This document shows, one piece after another, positions 1 through 8,080 of a stretch of DNA of 64,000 nucleotides. A model generated the notes under the pieces. That model did no database searches, was not told the DNA's origin, and saw only the letters and a program-made list of their open reading frames with translations. The DNA is from Streptomyces thermodiastaticus. Lineage in GTDB: Bacteria; Actinomycetota; Actinomycetes; Streptomycetales; Streptomycetaceae. The position numbers and the translations under genes were made by a program. How positions within the stretch are numbered: position 1 is the stretch's first letter; every line of letters starts with the position of its first letter. The stretch is taken from positions 389,120 through 453,119 of the forward strand of contig NZ_BNBV01000001.1 in assembly GCF_014656135.1 (NCBI RefSeq). Reading direction: 5' to 3'.

Positions 1-755
1 CCTTCACCTCCGTCGGGCAGGTCTACCCGCGCTCCCTGGACTACGAGGTCGTCACCACCCTGGTGCAGCTGGCGGCGGCGCCGTCGTCGCTGGCGAAGAC
101 GATCCGGCTGATGGCCGGGCACGAGCTGGTCACCGAGGGCTTCAAGCCGGGGCAGGTCGGCTCCTCGGCGATGCCGCACAAGATGAACACCCGCTCCTGC
201 GAGCGCGTCAACGGCCTGATGGTGATCCTGCGCGGTTACGCGTCGATGACCGGGGAGCTGGCGGGCGACCAGTGGAACGAGGGCGACGTGTCCTGCTCGG
301 TGGTGCGCCGGGTCGCGCTGCCGGACGCCTTCTTCGCCCTGGACGGCCTGCTGGAGACGTTTCTGACGGTCCTCGACGAGTTCGGCGCGTTCCCCGCCGT
401 CATCTCCCGGGAGCTGGACCGTTACCTGCCGTTCCTGGCCACCACCAAGGTCCTCATGGGCGCGGTGCGGGCCGGGGTCGGCCGGGAGGTCGCGCACGAG
501 GCGATCAAGGAGAACGCCGTCGCCACCGCACTCGCGATGCGCGAGCAGGGCGCCGAGCGCAACGACCTGCTCGACAAGCTCGCCGCCGACGAGCGCCTGC
601 CGCTCGACCGTGAGCAGCTCGAGGCTCTCATGGCCGACAGGCTGTCCTTCACCGGTGCGGCGGCCGACCAGGTCGGCACGGTGGTCGCCCGGATCGAGAA
701 GATCGTCGAGCAGCACCCTCAGGCCGCCGGCTACGTCCCGGGGGCGATCCTCTGA
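1..755 (+). CDS. purB: Adenylosuccinate lyase, C-terminal part (cut by window edge)
   Basis: This is the C-terminal half of adenylosuccinate lyase, the cytosolic purine enzyme that removes fumarate from SAICAR and from adenylosuccinate. The frame is open from base 3, so the N-terminus lies outside the window. The fumarase/aspartase superfamily signature GSSAMPHKMN, which carries the mobile catalytic loop, is encoded at about 159-188 and is intact. The helical C-terminal domain then runs to the TGA at 753-755. The Mug-type glycosylase frame follows immediately and may overlap this stop. The GSSxMPxK signature alone would fit any superfamily member; the flanking sequence (LAKTIRLMAG, MNTRSCERVNGL) is typical of actinomycete PurB. 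Confidence 0.93.
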   Translation, partial: FTSVGQVYPRSLDYEVVTTLVQLAAAPSSLAKTIRLMAGHELVTEGFKPGQVGSSAMPHKMNTRSCERVNGLMVILRGYASMTGELAGDQWNEGDVSCSVVRRVALPDAFFALDGLLETFLTVLDEFGAFPAVISRELDRYLPFLATTKVLMGAVRAGVGREVAHEAIKENAVATALAMREQGAERNDLLDKLAADERLPLDREQLEALMADRLSFTGAAADQVGTVVARIEKIVEQHPQAAGYVPGAIL

Positions 756-799
756 CGCGCTTCACCCCGCAGGAACTCGAGGCTGCCCGCGGCCGGCGC

Positions 800-1300
800 G
801 TGCCGGACGTGGTCGGCGAGGACCTGCGGGTGCTGTTCTGCGGCATCAACCCCAGCCTGATGACGGCCGCGACGGGGCATCACTTCGCGTGGCCGGGCAA
901 CCGGTTCTGGCCGGTGCTGCACCTGTCGGGGTTCACTCCGAGGCTGCTGAAGCCGTCCGAGCAGGGCGAGCTGCCGTCGTACGGGCTGGGCATCACCAAC
1001 GTCGTGGCGCGTCCCACGGCACGGGCGGACGAGCTGACGCCGCAGGAGTACCGCGAGGGCGGGCGGCTGCTGGTGGAGAAGGTGGCCCGGCTGCGGCCCC
1101 GGTGGCTGGCCGTGGTCGGTGTGACCGCCTACCGGGCGGCCTTCGGGGAGCCGAAGGCGCAGGTGGGGGAACAGCCACGGACGATCGGCGGCACACGGGT
1201 GTGGGTACTGCCCAACCCCAGCGGCCTGAACGCACACTGGACGGCCGAGACGCTGGCGCAGGAGTTCGCCCGGCTGCGCGAAGCGGCACAGGCCGGCTGA
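800..1300 (+). CDS. mug: G/U mismatch-specific DNA glycosylase (Mug/TDG family)
   Basis: The product is a small uracil-DNA glycosylase of the Mug/TDG family, which removes uracil or damaged pyrimidines opposite guanine to start base-excision repair. From the GTG at 800 it has 166 residues, with the family motifs GINPS (residues 15-19) and NPSGLNAH (139-146). The ORF continues upstream in frame: the residues before the GTG (TRFTPQELEAARGRR) look like the usual N-terminus, and the first possible initiator there is a CTG at 752 that overlaps the purB stop as CTGA. The true start may therefore be upstream of 800. The tight spacing suggests co-transcription with purB. Confidence 0.88.
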   Translation: MPDVVGEDLRVLFCGINPSLMTAATGHHFAWPGNRFWPVLHLSGFTPRLLKPSEQGELPSYGLGITNVVARPTARADELTPQEYREGGRLLVEKVARLRPRWLAVVGVTAYRAAFGEPKAQVGEQPRTIGGTRVWVLPNPSGLNAHWTAETLAQEFARLREAAQAG

Positions 1301-1362
1301 CGGAGAAGGCGGGGCACGCAGGTCGGCTGACGCCGTCGCGCGGCCGCCCGGCCGGGATGACG

Positions 1363-1803
1363 TCACGGCGGATCCTGGTCGGTGACCACGGCGAGCAGCT
1401 GGAACGGCAGTTCGGCGTCCCACTGGGAGATCCCCAGGCCCGTCCACCGGCCGGCTTCCTCGTGCCGCCACACCGTGAGGTCCACGACATGGCCGCTCAG
1501 CGAGGCCCACGGCTCGGCGAGCTCCTCCCCCTCCATGGTCCGTTCCAGGACGCTGTAGAGGCCGAACGTCTGCGGCGGCCCCCAGCGTTCCGCCAGCCGG
1601 GCCGCCAGCGCCTCCCGGTCGCACTCGACCTGCTCCCGCGCCTCCTCCCGCCGCGAGCAGTCCTCCCAGAAGTCCTCGCTGGTCTCAAGTTCGGCCACCT
1701 CCCAGCCCGGTCCGGCCGTGCCGGTGTCCGTCCGGGCGTGCTGCCGCGGCAGCGGTGCGGACCACAGCCGGTCGATCACGGCGAGAGCCTGCGCGATGTC
1801 CAT
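1363..1803 (-). CDS. Conserved actinomycete protein of unknown function
   Basis: I do not recognise a named family. The protein (146 residues from the ATG at 1803) is acidic, tryptophan-rich and soluble, starting MDIAQALAVIDRLWSAP and containing ERWGPPQTFGLYSVLERTMEGEE. There is no signal peptide or membrane segment. The frame stays open upstream to a GTG at 1914; that longer version would add 37 residues, include a rare TTA leucine codon, and leave only 26 bp to the divergent ROK gene. I prefer 1803 because the protein character begins there, but no clear ribosome binding site decides it. The reading frame is real by codon bias. Confidence 0.6.
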   Translation of the reverse strand: MDIAQALAVIDRLWSAPLPRQHARTDTGTAGPGWEVAELETSEDFWEDCSRREEAREQVECDREALAARLAERWGPPQTFGLYSVLERTMEGEELAEPWASLSGHVVDLTVWRHEEAGRWTGLGISQWDAELPFQLLAVVTDQDPP

Positions 1804-1940
1804 GCGGTCCAGTAAAGCGTCCGGCACTGACAGTTGGCGGTGCGTCAGGTCCCACGGCGACGGCCGGTACCGGCGTTCGCCGCCGCGCTCCGCGCCGAGT
1901 ACGATCCGCCCCACACGCGCTCGAGCTGGGAGGACGGACG

Positions 1941-3098
1941 GTGGGGCGGCTGACCGGCGGGGATCCCTCGCTGCTGCGGAGGATCAACTCCGCCGTGGTG
2001 CTGCACGCGCTGCGTGCGGCGGACCGCGCGACGCTCACGGAGATCGCCCGGGTGACCGGGCTGTCCCGGCCCACGGTGGAGGGCGTCGTGGAGGATCTGG
2101 CCGCCGCCGGGCTCGCCGTCGAGGCGGCACCCGAGGAGAACACGGCCCGGCGGCAGGGGCGGCCCGCCCGCCGGTTCCGTTTCCGCGCGGAGGCCGGGCA
2201 CCTGCTGGGCCTGGAGATCGGCGCCCGCCGGGTCGCCGCGCTGCTGTCCGACCTGGACGGCCGGGTGCTCGGCGCGCAGGCCAGGGACGTGCCGGAGACG
2301 GCCCCGGCCGACGAACGGCTGGAGCGGCTGCGCACCGCGGTCGCGGAGCTGCTGCGCCGGGCCGGGGTGCCGCGCAGCTCGCTGCGGGCCGTCGGCGTCG
2401 GCACCCCCGGCATCGTGGAGGCGGACGGCACCGTGCGGCTGAGCACCGCGCTGCCGGGGTGGACGGGGCTGCGGCTGGGTGCGCGGCTGCGCCGCTCCTT
2501 CCGGTGCCCCGTGCTGGTGGAGAACGACGCCAACGTGGCGGCGGTCGCCGAGCATTGGAAGGGCGCCGCGACCGGCTGTGACGACGTCGTCTTCGTCCTG
2601 GCCGGGCTGAGCCCGGGGGCGGGTTCGCTGATCGGCGGCCGGCTGCACCGCGGGTTCGGCGGGGCCGCCGGGGAGATCGGCGCTCTGCATCTGCTGGGCC
2701 GGGGAGAGACCCCCGAGACCCTGCTGTCGACCACGGGCCGGCCGCTGCATCCGCTGGACGAGCAGGCGGTGACCGAGGTGTTCGCGCTGGCCCGCGAGGG
2801 CGACCCGCGGGCCCTGGCCGCGGTGGACCGGTTCGTGCAGCGGCTGGTGCAGGACGTGGCCGCGCTGGTGCTGGCCCTGGACCCGGAGCTGGTGGTGATC
2901 GGCGGCCTGGCGGCCGGCCTGGACGGCGTCCTGGAGCCGCTGCGCCGGGAACTCGCCCGCTGCTGCCTGCGCCCGCCGCAGGTGGCGCTGTCCTCGCTCG
3001 GCGAGGCGGTCGTGGCGACCGGCGCGCTGCGGCTGGCCCTGGACCATGCGGAGCAGCGGCTCTTCGCGGTCGAAGGCACGGTGACGGCCCGTCGCTGA
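1941..3098 (+). CDS. ROK-family transcriptional regulator
   Basis: This is a 385-residue ROK protein with an N-terminal winged helix-turn-helix (about residues 12-60, ATLTEIARVTGLSRPTVEGV) and a sugar-kinase-like ROK domain (ENDANVAA and AGEIG motifs). Such proteins usually repress sugar-uptake or catabolic genes and release DNA when a sugar binds. The GTG at 1941 is chosen because GGGAGG lies 7 bases before it. The cysteine cluster (CxCGxxGC) that binds structural zinc in most ROK proteins is missing: the segment after AGEIG reads ALHLLGRGETPETLLS, and the usual GEIGH histidine is an alanine. No transport or sugar gene is adjacent, so the regulated genes are unknown. Confidence 0.88.
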   Translation: MGRLTGGDPSLLRRINSAVVLHALRAADRATLTEIARVTGLSRPTVEGVVEDLAAAGLAVEAAPEENTARRQGRPARRFRFRAEAGHLLGLEIGARRVAALLSDLDGRVLGAQARDVPETAPADERLERLRTAVAELLRRAGVPRSSLRAVGVGTPGIVEADGTVRLSTALPGWTGLRLGARLRRSFRCPVLVENDANVAAVAEHWKGAATGCDDVVFVLAGLSPGAGSLIGGRLHRGFGGAAGEIGALHLLGRGETPETLLSTTGRPLHPLDEQAVTEVFALAREGDPRALAAVDRFVQRLVQDVAALVLALDPELVVIGGLAAGLDGVLEPLRRELARCCLRPPQVALSSLGEAVVATGALRLALDHAEQRLFAVEGTVTARR

Positions 3099-3170
3099 AC
3101 GCGGCCGGCCGCCGGGCTCCATGCGCGACCGCGGGCGGCCACGGGTGTGCCGCCGTCGGCCGCCCGGGGC

Positions 3171-3208
3171 GGCGGGGCCTGCGGTCAGTGCGGCCGGCAG
3201 GCCCCGCC
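3171..3208. terminator. Bidirectional intrinsic-type terminator hairpin
   Basis: GGCGGGGCCTGC (3171-3182) and GCAGGCCCCGCC (3197-3208) form a perfect 12-bp stem with a 14-nt loop in the gap between the converging ROK and GntR genes. There is no T-run, which is usual for Streptomyces terminators. Confidence 0.7.
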
Positions 3209-3219
3209 CGCCGGCGAGG

Positions 3220-3981
3220 TCACGACGCCTGGCGCTCGGGATCGTGGTGGATCTCCACGGCGCCGGAGTCCGAGAAGGTCAGCCGGCAGGTGTCCGCGCG
3301 GTAGGTGGCCACGGCCAGCGCCGCGGTCCGCCCGCCGGACAGGAAACGGGTGGTGACGACGAGGACCGGCGCACCGGGCAGCCGGTCGAGTTCCCTCGCG
3401 TCGTCCGCGCGGGCGGAGCCCAGTTCGACGGCGCTCTCCCGGCCCTGCAGTTCCAGACGCTGCAGTTCACGCAGCACGGCACGCGCGCGTGCCGCTCCCG
3501 AGGGTGCGTCGATGGCGGTGAGGCCGGGCACCGACGACGCCGGGATGTACAGCAGCTCGGCCGCGACCGGCTGGCCGTCACTGGTGCGCAGACGGCGGAC
3601 GGTGTGCACCTCGTCGGCGCGGCCCGTCCCCAGGGCGTCGGCGACGGCGGCCGGCGGGACCTTCAGGGAGCAGTCCACGGGCTCCCAGGCGTCCGAGGGG
3701 GCGCCCGGCCAGGTGTGCTGCTCGGTGCCCACGGCCACACCCACCCGCGGCGGTGCGACGGTCGTACCCACACCGCGGCGGCGCAGCAGCCGACCCTCCA
3801 GTTCCAGCTGCTCCAGCGCCTGGCGGAGCGTGGCGCGCGCCACTCCGAAGCGCGCGGCCAGCTCCCGCTCGTTCGGCAGGACCTCACCGACCGAGAAGTC
3901 GGAGTCCAGTGCCTCACTGAGCACGGTCTTCAGGTGCCAGTACTTCGGCTCCGGCACCGTTTCCAGCTGCGTGGTCCCCAC
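3220..3981 (-). CDS. GntR/HutC-family transcriptional regulator (UTRA domain)
   Basis: A 253-residue GntR regulator: winged helix-turn-helix at about residues 10-75 (YWHLKTVLSEAL, LPNERELAARFGVARATLRQ, followed by the wing) and a C-terminal UTRA ligand-binding domain of the HutC type, as in DasR and NagR. UTRA domains bind sugars, sugar phosphates or histidine-pathway intermediates. The GTG at 3981 is used because GGAGG precedes it by a few bases; the frame itself runs open to 4197. About 140 bp upstream lies a perfect dyad TTGGTCAAGACCAA that overlaps a promoter facing this gene, which suggests autoregulation. The ligand is not evident from neighbours. Confidence 0.88.
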   Translation of the reverse strand: MGTTQLETVPEPKYWHLKTVLSEALDSDFSVGEVLPNERELAARFGVARATLRQALEQLELEGRLLRRRGVGTTVAPPRVGVAVGTEQHTWPGAPSDAWEPVDCSLKVPPAAVADALGTGRADEVHTVRRLRTSDGQPVAAELLYIPASSVPGLTAIDAPSGAARARAVLRELQRLELQGRESAVELGSARADDARELDRLPGAPVLVVTTRFLSGGRTAALAVATYRADTCRLTFSDSGAVEIHHDPERQAS

Positions 3982-4095
3982 CCTGATCCTCCGGAGTCCG
4001 CCCGCCGGAGTCCGCCGGCCGGCGGTGTTGGGGCGCCCCTGTTCACCAGGTGTTTCGACGCCCGCGTTTATGAAAGGTTGTTGCACTTTCCTGCG

Positions 4096-4130
4096 ACCAT
4101 AGAACCGCCCCCAGTCTTGGTCAAGACCAA
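4096..4130 (-). promoter_or_regulatory. Promoter with overlapping GntR/DasR-type operator
   Basis: Reading leftward, TTGACC (4119-4124) and TATGGT (4096-4101) are separated by exactly 17 bases, a good vegetative promoter aimed at the GntR gene. The perfect 14-bp palindrome TTGGTCAAGACCAA (4117-4130) covers the -35 box and closely resembles the DasR responsive element core TGGTCTAGACCA. Confidence 0.7.
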
Positions 4131-4229
4131 TCGTCCCGAAGAGTGCGGGTTCGCGCCGCCTGTGTCGTACGCGCTTCACGCACTGTTCGCACAGCACCGG
4201 CAGGTCGGGCAGGTCTGCGCACGTATAGC

Positions 4230-4245
4230 ACTACCGGTCGGTAGT
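4230..4245. promoter_or_regulatory. TetR-type palindromic operator candidate
   Basis: ACTACCG-GT-CGGTAGT is an inverted repeat with perfect 7-nt arms, directly after a TATAGC hexamer (4224-4229) and 60 bp before the hydrolase start. The size and symmetry fit a TetR-family site. No tetR gene is present nearby. Confidence 0.55.
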
Positions 4246-4304
4246 AATTGCTGACAAGCTGTCTACCCCCTCTGTCAGCGATGCACCGATTCGAGGAGCC
4301 CCCC

Positions 4305-5135
4305 ATGCCCGCGATCGCCTCCTTCCCGGTCCCCTCCGTGCACGGCCCGCGGACCGTGAGCGTCTCCTATGCCCGCACGGGCCGCGGCGAGCCGCTGCTC
4401 CTGCTGCACGGCATCGGCCATCACCGGCAGGCCTGGGACCCGGTGATCCCCGTCCTGGCGGCCGAGCGGGACGTGATCAGCGTGGACCTGCCCGGCTTCG
4501 GCGACTCGCCGGCGCTGCCCGAGGGGCTGCGGCACGATCTGCCGACCACGACGGCCGTGCTGGGCGCCCTGTGCGAGGCACTGGAGATCGAACGTCCTCA
4601 TGTGGCGGGCAATTCCCTGGGCGGCCTGCTGGCGCTGGAGCTGGGCCGGACACGGCTCGCGCGGTCCGTCACGGCGCTGTCGCCGGCCGGTTTCTGGACA
4701 CGGGCCGAGCAGCGCTACGCCTTCACGGTGCTGCTGACGATGCGGGCGGCCGCCCGGCGGATGCCGGTGCCGGTGGTCGAACGGCTCTCCCGCACGGCCG
4801 CCGGCCGCGCCGCCCTGACCAGCACCGTCTACGCCCGCCCCGGCCGGCGCGCGCCGGAGGCGGTGGTCGCCGACACCCTCGCACTGGCCCGGGCCACCGG
4901 TTTCGAGCGGACCCTGCGCGCGGGCTCGGACGTCCTGTTCACGGACGACGTCCCCGGCATCCCGGTCACCGTGGCCTGGGGCAGCAAGGACCGCCTGCTG
5001 CTGCCGCGCCAGGGAGTGCGGGCCAAGCGGATCCTGCCCCACGCCCGGCTGGTGCGGCTGCCCGGCTGCGGACACGTGCCCATGAACGACGACCCGGCGC
5101 TGGTGGCCCGGGTGATCCTGGACGGCAGCCGCTGA
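4305..5135 (+). CDS. Alpha/beta-fold hydrolase
   Basis: A 276-residue alpha/beta hydrolase of the esterase/lactonase/C-C hydrolase type. The visible features are the oxyanion region LLLHGIGHHRQAW, the nucleophile elbow GNSLGG with the catalytic serine, a late acidic residue in WGSKDRLLL, and the catalytic histidine in GCGHVP. No signal peptide is present, so it should be cytosolic. The ATG at 4305 has GAGGAG 6 bases upstream; earlier in-frame starts lack this. The substrate cannot be told from the sequence. The gene stands alone between the GntR gene and a strong terminator and probably answers to a TetR-like repressor through the palindrome at 4230. Confidence 0.85.
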   Translation: MPAIASFPVPSVHGPRTVSVSYARTGRGEPLLLLHGIGHHRQAWDPVIPVLAAERDVISVDLPGFGDSPALPEGLRHDLPTTTAVLGALCEALEIERPHVAGNSLGGLLALELGRTRLARSVTALSPAGFWTRAEQRYAFTVLLTMRAAARRMPVPVVERLSRTAAGRAALTSTVYARPGRRAPEAVVADTLALARATGFERTLRAGSDVLFTDDVPGIPVTVAWGSKDRLLLPRQGVRAKRILPHARLVRLPGCGHVPMNDDPALVARVILDGSR

Positions 5136-5634
5136 CCGCCGCCCCGGCCGCTTCCGCCGTGCGGCCTTCGCCGACCGCTTCCGCCGTGCGGCCCTCACCG
5201 GCTCCGCACACCGGGCCCGCCGTCAGGCGGGCCCGGCCGCCCGACGCCCGTCGTTCGTCGTCCGCTGTCCGGCTCGCCCCGCACCGGCCGGCGGGCGACG
5301 CGCCGGGCGGCCGCGTAACGGAGCAACTGCCGTGTTTCCCTTACCCTTTGAGCTGTGCCGCGCACCGGCGTCATCCCCCGGCGCGCGGCACACGTCACTC
5401 GGCCGCCGACCGTACGCCCGCACTGTGCCGCCGGCCCGGAAACCGGGCCCGGGACGCACACGCACGGTGAATGCGGCGTGGCTCCCGCCCCGGCGCGACG
5501 CGCGCCGCGAAACGGCGCCAAGCACGCGTACGCGGATGCTTCACCGCAGAGCGGGATTCTTCTCCCAACACGCCTTTACCCACACGTCACAGGGCGTTCG
5601 CGACCGGGCAACACGGTGCGTCCACAGTGACAGC
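5136..5634. other. Non-coding gap with terminator and repeats
   Basis: This 499-bp gap has no convincing gene. It holds a duplicated segment (CCGCTTCCGCCGTGCGGCC, near 5147 and 5176), the strong terminator at 5211-5236, and a further inverted repeat GTGCCGCGC (5355-5363) / GCGCGGCAC (5383-5391). Less G+C-rich sequence just before 5635 probably holds the promoter of the acetyltransferase gene. Confidence 0.5.
5211..5236. terminator. Strong hairpin terminator after the hydrolase
   Basis: CCGGGCCCGCC, GTCA loop, GGCGGGCCCGG: a perfect 11-bp all-GC stem 75 bp past the hydrolase stop codon. Confidence 0.75.
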
Positions 5635-7077
5635 ATGACGCATGACGTGTCCGACGTGACTCACAGGAAGCACGGCCGGCCGGTCCACCACTGGCGGCGG
5701 GATCTGGTCGAGCTGGCCGCACTGTTCACGGCCGTCGCCGTCGCGGACGGGGTGGCCAACCTGATCGGGCACGGCCCCGACGGCCCGGCCCTGCTGCTGG
5801 TCTCCGCGGTGGTCCTGATCGCCACGGCCGCCTTCCACACCTGGTGGGCACGGCGCCACGGCCACGCGCCTCCCGCGGCGGAGGCCGGCGCCCGGCCTGC
5901 CGCCGGCCTCCGGCAGGCCCGGCCCCGCGCCGCCGGTCCGGCCGAGAGCCGGGAGGCGCCGGAGGACCGCGAGGAGGAGCCGGCCGCGCACACCCTGTGG
6001 CGGATGCGGACGACGGTGAAGGACCAGCCCGGTTCGCTGGCCGCGCTGTGCATGGCGCTGGCCGCCCGGCAGGCGGACATCCTCACCCTGCAGACGCACC
6101 CGCTGGCCGAGGGAACGGTGGACGAGTTCCTGCTGCGGGTCCCGGCCGGCATCGAGGCCGCGCAGCTCACCGAGGCGGCCGCGCTGGCCGGCGGCACCGA
6201 CACCTGGATCGAGCGGGCCGACGTCCACGACCTGGTGGACGCGCCCACCCGCGTGCTGAACCTGGCCGCCCGCACCGCCCTCGACCCGGCCGAACTACCG
6301 CTGGCACTGCGTCAGTTGCTCGGCCGGTGCACCATCCGTTCACTGCCGGCCCACAAGGCGCCCGCGGAGGGGACGCTGGAGGGGACGGTGCTGCGCCTGC
6401 GGCAGCCGGACGGCGGGGTGATCAGCGTGGAGCGGCCGTATCTGCCGTTCACGCCCGCCGAGTTCGCGCGGGCCCGTGCGCTGGTGGACCTGGACGCCCG
6501 GCTCGGCCCGCGCCTGCCGCGCGGCCGGGAGATGCTGACCCTGCCCGAGGGCTCTTCGGTCACCGTGCGCAGGGCCGACACCCGTGACGTCGACGCGGCC
6601 CGGCAGATGCACCAGCGGTGCTCGGCCCGGACCCTCTCGATGCGCTACCACGGCCCCGTCCGCGACGCCGACCGCTATCTCGACCATCTGCTCAGCCCTC
6701 GCTTCGGCCGGACCCTCGCCGCGTGCACGGCCTCGGGGCGGATCGTCGGCCTGGGCCATCTGCTGTGGGACGGCGACGAGACGGAGGTCGCGCTGCTCGT
6801 CGAGGACGAGTGGCAGGGCCGCGGCATAGGCTCCGAACTGCTGGGCCGCCTGGTGGCGATGGCCGCCGAGGCGGGCTGCGCCACCGTGTACGCCGTGACG
6901 CAGGCGTCGAACACCGCCATGGTCGCCGCCATGCGCGGTCTGGGTCTGCCGCTGGACTACCAGGTCGAGGGCGGCACCCTGGTGATCACCGCCGGACTCG
7001 ACGAACCGCCGGTGCCGGCGTGGCAGCCGTCCGAGGGCGCGGCGGAGGAGTCCGGCGGTCCGGCCCAGCGCGACTGA
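5635..7077 (+). CDS. Membrane-anchored ACT-GNAT fusion acetyltransferase
   Basis: The 480-residue product has three parts. Two hydrophobic segments (about residues 23-45 and 49-66) look like membrane anchors and are followed by an Ala/Pro/Glu-rich linker. Residues ~120-190 (TTVKDQPGSLAALCMALA) resemble an ACT amino-acid-binding domain. Residues ~305-455 are a GNAT N-acetyltransferase, with the acetyl-CoA loop in EWQGRGIGSELLGRL. ACT-GNAT proteins in actinomycetes and their relatives acetylate lysines of target enzymes (for example acyl-CoA synthetases) under amino-acid control; that role here is inference. The ATG at 5635 gives the membrane part directly; the frame is open further left but lacks coding character. 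Confidence 0.8.
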   Translation: MTHDVSDVTHRKHGRPVHHWRRDLVELAALFTAVAVADGVANLIGHGPDGPALLLVSAVVLIATAAFHTWWARRHGHAPPAAEAGARPAAGLRQARPRAAGPAESREAPEDREEEPAAHTLWRMRTTVKDQPGSLAALCMALAARQADILTLQTHPLAEGTVDEFLLRVPAGIEAAQLTEAAALAGGTDTWIERADVHDLVDAPTRVLNLAARTALDPAELPLALRQLLGRCTIRSLPAHKAPAEGTLEGTVLRLRQPDGGVISVERPYLPFTPAEFARARALVDLDARLGPRLPRGREMLTLPEGSSVTVRRADTRDVDAARQMHQRCSARTLSMRYHGPVRDADRYLDHLLSPRFGRTLAACTASGRIVGLGHLLWDGDETEVALLVEDEWQGRGIGSELLGRLVAMAAEAGCATVYAVTQASNTAMVAAMRGLGLPLDYQVEGGTLVITAGLDEPPVPAWQPSEGAAEESGGPAQRD

Positions 7078-7453
7078 CGGCCTGCGCCGGGTCGCGCGGC
7101 GAGCGGCGGCCCGGCACGCCTGAGGGAGCCGGGTGCGACAGCGCGGTCCACGCGTTGGCGCGCCCGCCTTCCGGCGTCAGTGCATGTCCCCGCGCGCGCA
7201 GCGCCTGTCCTGGCGTGCGTGCAGCAACGTGTCCATGTGGTGAATGACGTGCACACCTGACTCGCCCGACTGCACACGCCGCAACCCGAATGTCTCCTAC
7301 GGACCAGGCCCGCTGCTTTTGACATGGGCACGGGTCGCCCCAGGCCCGGCGGCACAGGAAGACCAGGGCGACCTGACGCCACCGGGGCGCACCAGGTCCC
7401 AGCTCGTGTCCCCGCTGTCGTGGATGCCGTCGTGGCCCGGCTCGTCGGTGCGC
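7078..7453. other. Gap with possible coding debris
   Basis: No gene is supported in this 376-bp gap. On the minus strand a short open stretch around 7380-7450 reads like protein (ERTDEPGHDGIHDSGDTSWD) but has no start codon, so it may be a remnant or chance. Together with the frameshifted gene at 8363-9330 it suggests a decaying region. Confidence 0.35.
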
Positions 7454-8080
7454 TCACCGCGCGGCTCCGCCCACGGCAGCCAGGCAGCTCACGCCGCGCT
7501 GGGCCAGCTTGCGCACCAGCCGTGGATCGCACAGCTCGCCGGCGCTCTCCATGGGCACGGCCCAGTAGGCGCGCATCTGCGGGGCGTCCGGGAAGGGCGA
7601 CGGCACGCCCAGGTAGCAGCCCCGGCCGAGCACGGCCAGCCCGCGCGGTCCCCTGTCTCTCAGGCTCCAGGCGGTGGAGGCCGGCGTCAGCGCGTAGTAG
7701 TGGTCGGCATACGGGTCCGCGATCACCGGGCCGCCCTCCAGGGCTCCCCGAACACAGGCGTCCATCTCGCCCGGGTCCCGCGTGCCCGCGGCGGCGCGCA
7801 GCAGATATCCGGGCAGCCGGATCGCGGCGAAGAGCCCGCCGCAGGCCAGGAGGGCCGCACCCCCTTCCCGCCAGCGCTGCTGGGCCGCCTCCACGTCCTC
7901 GGCGGCGGCGCACAGGAGCCAGTGCGCGACGGCGTGCGCGCGCTCCCTCGCGGTCACCAGCTGCGTGGGGGCCGTCACAGACCGCCCGCCGTCCGCGCCG
8001 TGCGCGGCTCCCGCTCGGCCGGCCTCCGTCACGACGCGGCCGCGGCGCGCCGAGGCGGTCACGGGCGTTGTGGCGCTCAT
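7454..8080 (-). CDS. Conserved actinomycete protein paired with XRE/TPR regulators
   Basis: A 208-residue protein without a named family. It has an Ala-rich helical half (ERAHAVAHWLLCAAAEDVEAAQ, IRLPGYLLRAAAG) and a second half with YYALTPASTAWSLRD, GRGCYLGVPSPFP and YWAVPMESAGELCDP. From memory, similar proteins recur in Streptomyces next to helix-turn-helix/TPR regulators, as here (the decayed regulator at 8363-9330 lies upstream on the same strand). There is no membrane segment or signal peptide. The ATG at 8080 is uncertain: another ATG lies at 8134 and the frame is open to 8206, and neither start has a good ribosome binding site. Function unknown. Confidence 0.6.
   Translation of the reverse strand: MSATTPVTASARRGRVVTEAGRAGAAHGADGGRSVTAPTQLVTARERAHAVAHWLLCAAAEDVEAAQQRWREGGAALLACGGLFAAIRLPGYLLRAAAGTRDPGEMDACVRGALEGGPVIADPYADHYYALTPASTAWSLRDRGPRGLAVLGRGCYLGVPSPFPDAPQMRAYWAVPMESAGELCDPRLVRKLAQRGVSCLAAVGGAAR

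Noticed and set aside
610..1815. Long plus-strand frame over purB end, mug and the 1363 gene
   Set aside because: Arg/Gly/Ala-rich translation without motifs; it is the wrong frame of real genes with clear families.
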